From the NCBI RefSeq assembly GCF_026213295.1, contig NC_079414.1:2152118-2216117 (forward strand): a DNA stretch of 64,000 nt, in the 5' to 3' direction. Within the stretch, counting starts at the first letter, position 1; the number at the start of each line of letters is the position of its first letter. This DNA comes from Gadus chalcogrammus. Lineage: Eukaryota; Chordata; Actinopteri; Gadiformes; Gadidae. The notes beneath the pieces are model-generated. The model was given only the letters and a program-made list of their open reading frames with translations. It was not told the DNA's origin and made no database searches. The position numbers and the translations under genes are program-made. Positions 58,149 to 64,000 of the stretch are shown piece after piece.

Positions 58149-58166
58149 ATCCCGGACGAGCCCCCA
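58149..58166 (-). other. primer-binding site matching tRNA-Pro
   Basis: The minus strand reads TGGGGGCTCGTCCGGGAT, 18 bases, five bases inside the 5' LTR. This equals the complement of the 3' end of vertebrate tRNA-Pro, a primer known from gammaretroviruses and some gypsy elements. Confidence 0.9.
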
Positions 58167-58171
58167 CAGTT

Positions 58172-59387
58172 TGTTACCGGTCCCAAGTGGCCAGGACGGG
58201 GGTAACAAATAGAGTTGAGACCGGACTCCCTGAAAAGCAGGTAACATGGGTTACAAGGACTGAAGCGGCACTGCTCTTGCTTGGTCTCCGAAATCCGTCT
58301 CTTCATTTCACAATTATCATGAATAACACATTAATAAATAAATAAATAAATATAAACTCTTCCCTCGTTAAAGTGCCTGTTAAATTGTCTATTATTCCTT
58401 TGTAAGTTCTCTTTGCAAATAAAACATAAAAAGTGCAATAAAAAGTAAGGCTCACATGTACCGTTTCTCTCCACTCTTAGTTCACCTTAAAATCAATACA
58501 GAACTCCTTTTTATCAAAATCCTCATTAAAGTTAAAGTTCCTGTTTCAGCTTATTCGCTGGTTGTTTTGAGCTTTCTAACAATGCAATTAAATACTGTTC
58601 TGTTCCTATAATAGAAATAACATATTTTGGCTTTAAACCACAATAAACCATAACAAGACAATAACCAGCCCCTAGGGAATTAACATTACACCACAGTCGG
58701 ACCTACAATGGATTTGCCTGTCTAACAAACCGACTAAACATTTAATTATAAAACATATCAACACTTTTCTTATAGCCTACTCTAAAATATCTTATCATTA
58801 CGTCATCGAACTCTTAATCACATTAAATACATTCTTAAACATGTACGTTAGGTGTTCAGGGCCAAAGTAAACTTAAACATACTCTACAGTGTGTGTTTCC
58901 ACAATAATATACTTTGCGAACGGGCCAACTGCCATTTCACGCTAATGCCGTTCGGCGCGAAACCAACAAAGGAGTTCAACAGTTAATAACTCGATATTAC
59001 AGACATCAAACTTGACACAAAGTTTATCAACTGTTCTAAAATATCCAGATTCATGAAAATCGTTATTTGTGTGAGTTTCACGGAGTACAAACCTGAAAAG
59101 CAGGTAACATGGGTTACAAGGACTGAAGCGGCACTGCTCTTGCTTGGTCTCCGAAATCCGTCTGGAGAGGAAGCGGAAACGCCCCCCAACCATAGGAGTC
59201 TGGGCTGCCGCGCAAACATTTTGGTACCGCCCCTTCCGTTTCCAAGTATACCGTAATAATAAGTTATATAAAAAAAATGCTCAATGTAAATAAAACGAAT
59301 GTCAATTATTGACCAACGGTTATACATATACATTCACGAAAAAGAGAATACATCTTGAAATCGTGGTCTAGTTTTGAGTGTACCACA
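58172..59387 (-). repeat. 5' LTR of the Ty3/gypsy element (1216 bp)
   Basis: Near-identical to 49957-51174. Visible differences include an 11-base segment (atacatcttga) near 59349 and small indels in the taaataaa tract. Confidence 0.95.
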
Positions 59388-59716
59388 TAAACACTGAATA
59401 TGAAAAAGTTATTTCTTTCTTTATTTACCAAAACTTCGAAATACATTGTTTCTTCAACAAGTTACAGGGCATCCATAACAAACACAAGTTAATAACAGTG
59501 TTAGTTTTAGGCTACTTTTACAGCTTGCATCTATGAAAAAGTTTGGATCATAAATCACAATAAAGATCACAAATCAAAATATTTGTGCACTTTCGTGTAA
59601 GGTTTTATAACTTAAACCAGACACTTGTCTAATAAATTACAAAAAGTGTTTCAAGTTTAAGTAAATTTCAACTCAAATCTGTGAAATAGGCTAAATCAAA
59701 TATATCAAGGGAGGTT

Positions 59717-59785
59717 GGTTGTAGTCTTTTCACTCAGTTCTAGCCCTATTGTTGATCCGGAGAACCGAGCGAAAAGACTACAACC
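59717..59785. repeat. 15-bp perfect inverted repeat
   Basis: GGTTGTAGTCTTTTC (59717-59731) and GAAAAGACTACAACC (59771-59785) around a 39-base loop. Confidence 0.85.
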
Positions 59786-59804
59786 AAATATAACCATATC
59801 AATT

Positions 59805-60379
59805 AAATTCAATTCAATTTTATTTGTATAGCCCTTAATCACCATTACAGTCTCAAAGGGCTTAACAGGCCAAATATTTGTGACACCCCCCTTTACCCAT
59901 GCCCCCACACGGGCAAGAAAAAAACTCCCTTGAATCAGCAAGGAAGAAATCTTGAGAAGAAACGCAGTGTAGGGGAACCCTTCTTCCAGGGATGGTCAGG
60001 AGTGCAATGGGTGCCACAATTGACATACAGGTAAATACATGCACATCATATTGAAATGGTGATGGGGTTCTGGCCGGTTATCCATGAGGAGAGTCCAGGC
60101 ATCCAGTCCAGTACCCGCAACACGCTAGAACAGACAGAATAGTGAATTAGAACGGAAAAGTACATTGTGGGAATGTATAATGTAATAAGAAAAGCACAAG
60201 CAAACAGAGTAGTCTTCACTTCGCATCTGTCGTTTTCACACTCCAAATGCAAGATTATAGAGGTGCGTTTTGAGCTTTCCTTTGAATAGCTCCACAGAGT
60301 CAGCGTCCCTGATCACTGATGGCAGCCTATTCCATAGGAAGGGGGCTCGATAGGCAAACGCTCTCTGTCCAGCCGATTT
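59805..60379 (-). mobile_element. L2 LINE 3' end, 5'-truncated
   Basis: It matches the 3' part of the L2 at 2236-2740: attttatttgtatagc, cattacagtctcaaagggct and tattccataggaaggggg. It stops at about 60379 after AGQRAFAYRAPFLWNRLPS-type coding text (minus strand). The 5' truncation is typical of LINE insertion. Confidence 0.88.
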
Positions 60380-60512
60380 CGGTTCCGGTTCCCGTTTCAA
60401 TGGGATTACGGAACGGCAAATAAAACACAACTGTATTTCACTACGATAATGTATATAATGATTTGACACGGCATCCTCCGCGCATTACTTTGGCTTTGCA
60501 AGTACTGCATAT

Positions 60513-60961
60513 TAGGGATCGACCGATACAGATTTTTTAGGGCCGATACGATACCGATATTTTTTCATCAGCCTTAGCCGATACTCCGATACGCCGATAC
60601 CGATATTTAGAGCCGATATTTAGAGCCGATACTGCTTTTGCTCCCTCAATCATAAAAATTACACTGATAACAAATGTTACAAGTCTCAATTTAAAAAAAG
60701 GAACATTTATTGAACTTCAATATAAAAAACAATATTTAACAAATAGTAAAAACAGGTGAGGTAAAACAAGTAAGAAAAATTAGATGAGCAATATTTAACA
60801 AATATTAAAAACAGGTGAGGTAGAACAAGTAAAAAAAGTTAAAAAAAAAAAGCGAAAAAATATCAGGGAAAATCAGCCGCGTATCGGCCGATACCGATAC
60901 ACGTAAAAAACGCGAATATTGGCCGATAATATCGGCCGACCGATATATCGGTCGATCCCTA
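60513..60961. mobile_element. 449-bp hAT MITE, TSD CTGCATAT
   Basis: TAGGGATCGACCGATACAG and, reverse strand, TAGGGATCGACCGATATATC, with perfect CTGCATAT flanks (60505-60512, 60962-60969). It carries gatacgccgatacc-type repeats near its ends and a direct duplication of aatatttaacaaata. Confidence 0.93.
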
Positions 60962-61283
60962 CTGCATATTGCAATTCGAGTACCTTCATTTGAGACCGTA
61001 AAAACCATCCAAACCGCCGACATTGATTATTTTCAGTTAAAGTGACAAACACTCCTGTACTGCCTCTCCGTGCGTCTCTGGCTGCGTCACTGACACTGTC
61101 GCATGACCAAACAAGCAGCGCATGGGCAAAAAACACACACAACAGCAACTAGACGGAAATAAATAACGGCTGTTAATATCGGACCAGTTTTACTTATCGC
61201 GCAGATGCCGATATGTTAAAAAATGACTAACATCGACCGATAACGATATCACTGCCGATATATCGTGCATCCCTATTATAGAT

Positions 61284-61499
61284 ACATAGGGTTGCCGGTA
61301 TTACCAGTGTTAGCGGTGTTGAAGACCACACTGATTACTCGGTGTTGCAACACCGTTTTTGTTTTTTTGTTTTTTTCAGTAATAAAAAAAAAATTATAAT
61401 CAAGGAAATAAAAATGTAATAATAATAGATAGATATAATAATAGATAGTCTACCTAATAAACCATTGGAACACACAAGACCGTTAACCATAGCTCCTTT
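61284..61499. other. repeat-derived DNA with a repeat-X fragment
   Basis: No gene. 61452-61496 (taataaaccattggaacaca, agaccgttaaccatag) is the minus-orientation core of repeat X. Confidence 0.5.
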
Positions 61500-61760
61500 A
61501 CTTAGAAAGGAGTCAGCTGAGGTGGTTCGGGCATCTGGTAAGGATGCCCACTGGGCGCCTTCCTTGGGAGGTGTTTCAGGCACGTCCAGTGGGGAGGAGA
61601 CCTCGGGGAAGACCCAGGACTAGGTGGAGAGATTATATCTCAACACTGGCCTGGGAACGCCTCAGAGCTGGTCAATGTGGCCCGGGAAAGGGAAGTCTGG
61701 GGCCCCCTGCTTGAGCTGCTCCCCCCGCGACCCGACCCCGGATAAGCGGATGACGATGAG
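61500..61760 (+). mobile_element. RTE-type (Rex3/Expander-like) LINE 3' tail
   Basis: The text ggagacctcggggaagaccc, gcccgggaaagggaagtctg, ctgctccccccgcgacccga and ccccggataagcggatgacg is the conserved 3' end of fish RTE LINEs from family knowledge; only about 260 bp remain. Confidence 0.75.
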
Positions 61761-61767
61761 GATGAGG

Positions 61768-62110
61768 ACAAATATAAAGCAAAAACAAGTGTTATCTAGC
61801 GATCCGTTTTCTGTATTATGTTATTTCGTCTTTGGCAACATGAGCGCGAATGTTTTTTGAAACCCGCTTTAAACACTCCGTTTACTAGCTAAATTTGATT
61901 AAACAATTAAATACAATACAAATATAAAGTAAAAACAAGTGTTATCTAGCGATCCGTTATCTGTATTATGTAATTTCGTCTTTGGCAACATGAGCGCGAA
62001 TGTTTTTTGAAACCTGCACAGCAACGGACAACCCTTACGTAATCAGTTGTCCGTTCAGCAACGGCAATGGACAACTGATGACGTGCCCGGTACAAATTTG
62101 GCACCCGGTA
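61768..62110 (+). repeat. relatives of the 44499-45041 fold-back arm, in tandem
   Basis: aaaaacaagtgttatctagc and the following cgttatctgtattatg text occur at about 61778 and again at about 61932. The second copy extends into cggacaactgatgacg and a doubled cccggtacaaatttgg. Confidence 0.8.
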
Positions 62111-62184
62111 CAAATTTGGCGTGACACCGCCATTGTTATGAATTTAAACGATTGGCGACTAGCGTTCTGGTGCATATTTACCGC

Positions 62185-62305
62185 CACGACTGGAGTGAGA
62201 GTGGGGGGGGGGGGGGGAGGCGACGCGTCGATGCAAATTATTCATGTCGATGAATTTTTGAAGTCGATTACGTCCACTACGTCGACTAGTCGTCCCAGCT
62301 ATAGT
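62185..62305. mobile_element. hAT terminal fragment (GTCGTCCCAGC end) after a poly-G tract
   Basis: A 14-base G run (about 62205) is followed by cgatg/gtcgac-rich text ending gactagtcgtcccagctata, the reverse complement of a common fish hAT start (TAGCTGGGACGACTAGTCG). The other end is not found. Confidence 0.5.
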
Positions 62306-63175
62306 CTACAGTGTCAAATGCAGCTGAGAGATCTAGCATAATAAGGGTGACAGAATCACCAGCATCAGTAGCTAATAGGATGTCATTACAAACCCTTATC
62401 AATGCTGTTTCTTTGCTGTGAAGTGCTTTGAAGCCTGATTGGAATACCTCAAAAAGTGCCCTTAGCATCTAGATAAGATTGAAGTTGTGTCAGGACAACT
62501 TTTTCAAATACCTTAGAAAGGGATGGAAGTTTGGAGATAGGTCTACAATTTGGCAGGACTGACGCATCCAGATTGGGGTTTTTAGTTAGAGGTTGTACTA
62601 TAGCATGCTTTAATCTAATACCTGTGTTAAGGCTGCTGTTAATGATATTTAGAATATAGGATATAGGTCCTGTAGTATAAAAAAATGTCTTTAAAACAAA
62701 ACGAAACTTGCTAAAAGCTGCTGGGCAGCTGACAGGTAAAAAGGGGTCATGGTTTGGGAGAGATAGAAGCTCTAATAGCATAAGTCTTGTCAACAGAAAA
62801 AATTAAGAATTTGTCACTGATATCTGATGAAATATCAGTGCATGTAGATTGGGGGACATTCAGAACAGAGTTAATGGTGTTAAAAAGCACACAGGGTTTA
62901 TGAGTATTTTTGGATATAATATCCTTAAAGTATTTAGAATTTCTTGTCTTATAGTTTTCTACTAGATGGAGAGGCTGTTTTTAAGTATTTCATAGAACAT
63001 TTGTAATTTATCTTTCTTCCACTTACGCTCAGCCCGTCTACATGCTTGCCTGGTTGTGCGAGTGTTGTCATTTAACCATGGTTGAGGTTTAGCTTTAAGA
63101 CGCATGGTTTTAAAAGGCGCAATAGTGTCTTAAATAATTTCAGAAGCGCAGTATAATAGTATGGTTAATTCCTCA
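62290..63175 (-). mobile_element. L2/CR1-like LINE fragment (EN-RT linker and RT start)
   Basis: The minus strand shows CRRAERKWKKDKLQ, then VLPNCRPISKLPSLSKVFEK, EVFQSGFKALHSKETALIRV and LIMLDLSAAFDTVDY. Frames are interrupted and it is truncated at both ends. It is a different subfamily from the L2 at 2236-5255. Confidence 0.82.
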
Positions 63176-63204
63176 GTACCTCTAGGTGAGTCAATCTATG
63201 AAAA

Positions 63205-63785
63205 AAAAGAAAGAAAATTGATACAAAAGGTTTTTCAATGGATTCTAGTAGTATTTGGTGTGCTGAATAGCATACTAAAAGTATACCAAAATATACCTCC
63301 CAGAAAGCCCTCATTTCCAAGATGGCGGCCGAAATGGCTATATCTCAAATTCAAAAAATGTTGCAAAGGAATTTTCAACTGATTCTGGTACCTCTGGATA
63401 TGCTTACGAACATACTAAAAATCAAGGAAAATACACCTTCCGGAAAGGCTTAATTTTCAAGATGGCGTCCAAAATGGTGGCCGGCCAAGCTTAAAATGGC
63501 TATATATCTCAATAGAAAAAGATTATTCGAATGATTTTTCACTTGATTCTGGTACCTGCAAATATGCTTATGAACATACTAACAATCTAGGAAAATATAC
63601 CTCCCAGAAAGGCTTCATTTTCATAATGGCGTCCAAAATGGCGACCGGGAGCTTAGAATGGCTATATCTCAAATGGAAAATGTTACAAAAGAATGGTTCA
63701 ACTGATTCTGGTACCTCTATACATAAAGAACGTGAGACAAATCTAGGTAAATATAACTGCTCGAAAGGCATCATTTTCAAAATGA
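63205..63785 (+). repeat. tandem array of 140-165-bp units
   Basis: Four units contain attctggtacctct, a catactaaaaat-caaggaaaatata block, ttttcaagatggcgtccaaa and ggctatatctcaaatgg. Their tggtacc anchors lie near 63239 (degenerate), 63384, 63549 and 63709. Confidence 0.82.
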
Positions 63786-63900
63786 CTGCCTGATGGAATA
63801 GGGGAGCATGGTTCTCGTGCTTGGACTGCGGAAGCAAGACAAGTTCCCGTGCTTTGACTGCGGGAAGGGACAGGTTCCCGTGCTTTGTGCGAGAAAATCT

Positions 63901-63918
63901 CTCTCTCTCTCTCTCTCT

Positions 63919-63958
<40 letters not shown>
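63901..63958 (+). repeat. (CT)n(CA)n compound microsatellite
   Basis: About 9 CT units followed, after aaaa, by about 18 CA units. It is the only long CA-orientation run in the window. Confidence 0.95.
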
Positions 63959-63960
<2 letters not shown>

Positions 63961-64000
63961 GGAAGGGGGAGTGTCTTCTTTATAAGACTTGCTCTGCTTC

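Larger units (their letters stand above)
49957..59387 (-). mobile_element. Ty3/gypsy LTR retrotransposon, minus orientation, TSD TAAA
   Basis: Two LTRs of about 1.2 kb, TAAA on both sides (49953-49956, 59388-59391), a primer-binding site, and gene order Gag, protease, RT, integrase on the minus strand. It is defective: the RT is split by another element, the RNase H is deleted, and Gag and the integrase C-terminus are frameshifted. LTR identity is high, so the insertion is young relative to the hAT that carries it. Confidence 0.95.
49810..61275. mobile_element. hAT element expanded to 11.5 kb by nested insertions, TSD TTATAGAT
   Basis: TAGGGATGCACCGATATG at the left and, reverse strand, TAGGGATGCACGATATATCG at the right are flanked by perfect TTATAGAT repeats (49802-49809, 61276-61283). 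Its own DNA is only about 1.5 kb; a Ty3/gypsy element, an L2 fragment and a smaller hAT are inserted in it. No transposase was recognised. Confidence 0.92.

Overview
The window is nuclear DNA from a vertebrate, almost certainly a teleost fish. The two protein-coding genes are vertebrate genes cut into short exons with GT-AG introns. The introns carry a typical fish repeat load: many 8-bp-TSD hAT elements, L2-type LINEs, a DIRS element, a Ty3/gypsy element, an RTE tail and very long (TG)n runs. The species cannot be named from the sequence.

Two genes lie on the + strand. (1) The 3' two thirds of a syntaxin-1/2/3 family gene, best matched to stx3: five coding exons between 1198 and 9071, covering the end of the Habc domain, the linker, the SNARE helix and the C-terminal membrane anchor. 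Its 5' exons lie left of the window. (2) The 5' two thirds of a KDM2 histone lysine demethylase, best matched to kdm2a: start codon at 11063, then fifteen coding exons to 49232 giving the N-terminus, the complete JmjC domain, the CXXC zinc finger and the first half of the PHD finger. The rest (PHD end, F-box, LRRs) must lie beyond 64000. The region 10440-10700 (CCAAT boxes, GC box, YY1-like site) is a plausible kdm2a promoter. Every splice junction listed keeps frame, and the JmjC iron ligands have the family spacing.

Most other sequence is intronic transposable elements, often nested with intact target-site duplications. Main blocks: an L2 LINE (2236-5255); an LTR-like element holding a hAT MITE (7330-8078); hAT in hAT (12758-15751; 15961-17982); a five-level stack (18738-27121: hAT > hAT > TTAA element > DIRS > hAT); a hAT of about 5 kb (36207-41201) holding a fold-back element and a Harbinger fragment; inverted and fold-back repeats (42600-46695); and an 11.5-kb hAT (49810-61275) split by a 9.4-kb Ty3/gypsy element that is itself split by a strange palindrome-rich element (53507-54806).

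The two observations I rate highest are these. First, minisatellites start or end exactly at splice junctions in both genes and copy the splice donor (stx3 1307; kdm2a 47866) or the acceptor (kdm2a 49103), producing arrays of decoy splice sites. Second, the 1.3-kb element at 53507-54806 has a 56-bp terminal inverted repeat and an interior built of about 29 GATATC palindromes alternating with CTAG-core palindromes. I matched it to no family I know.
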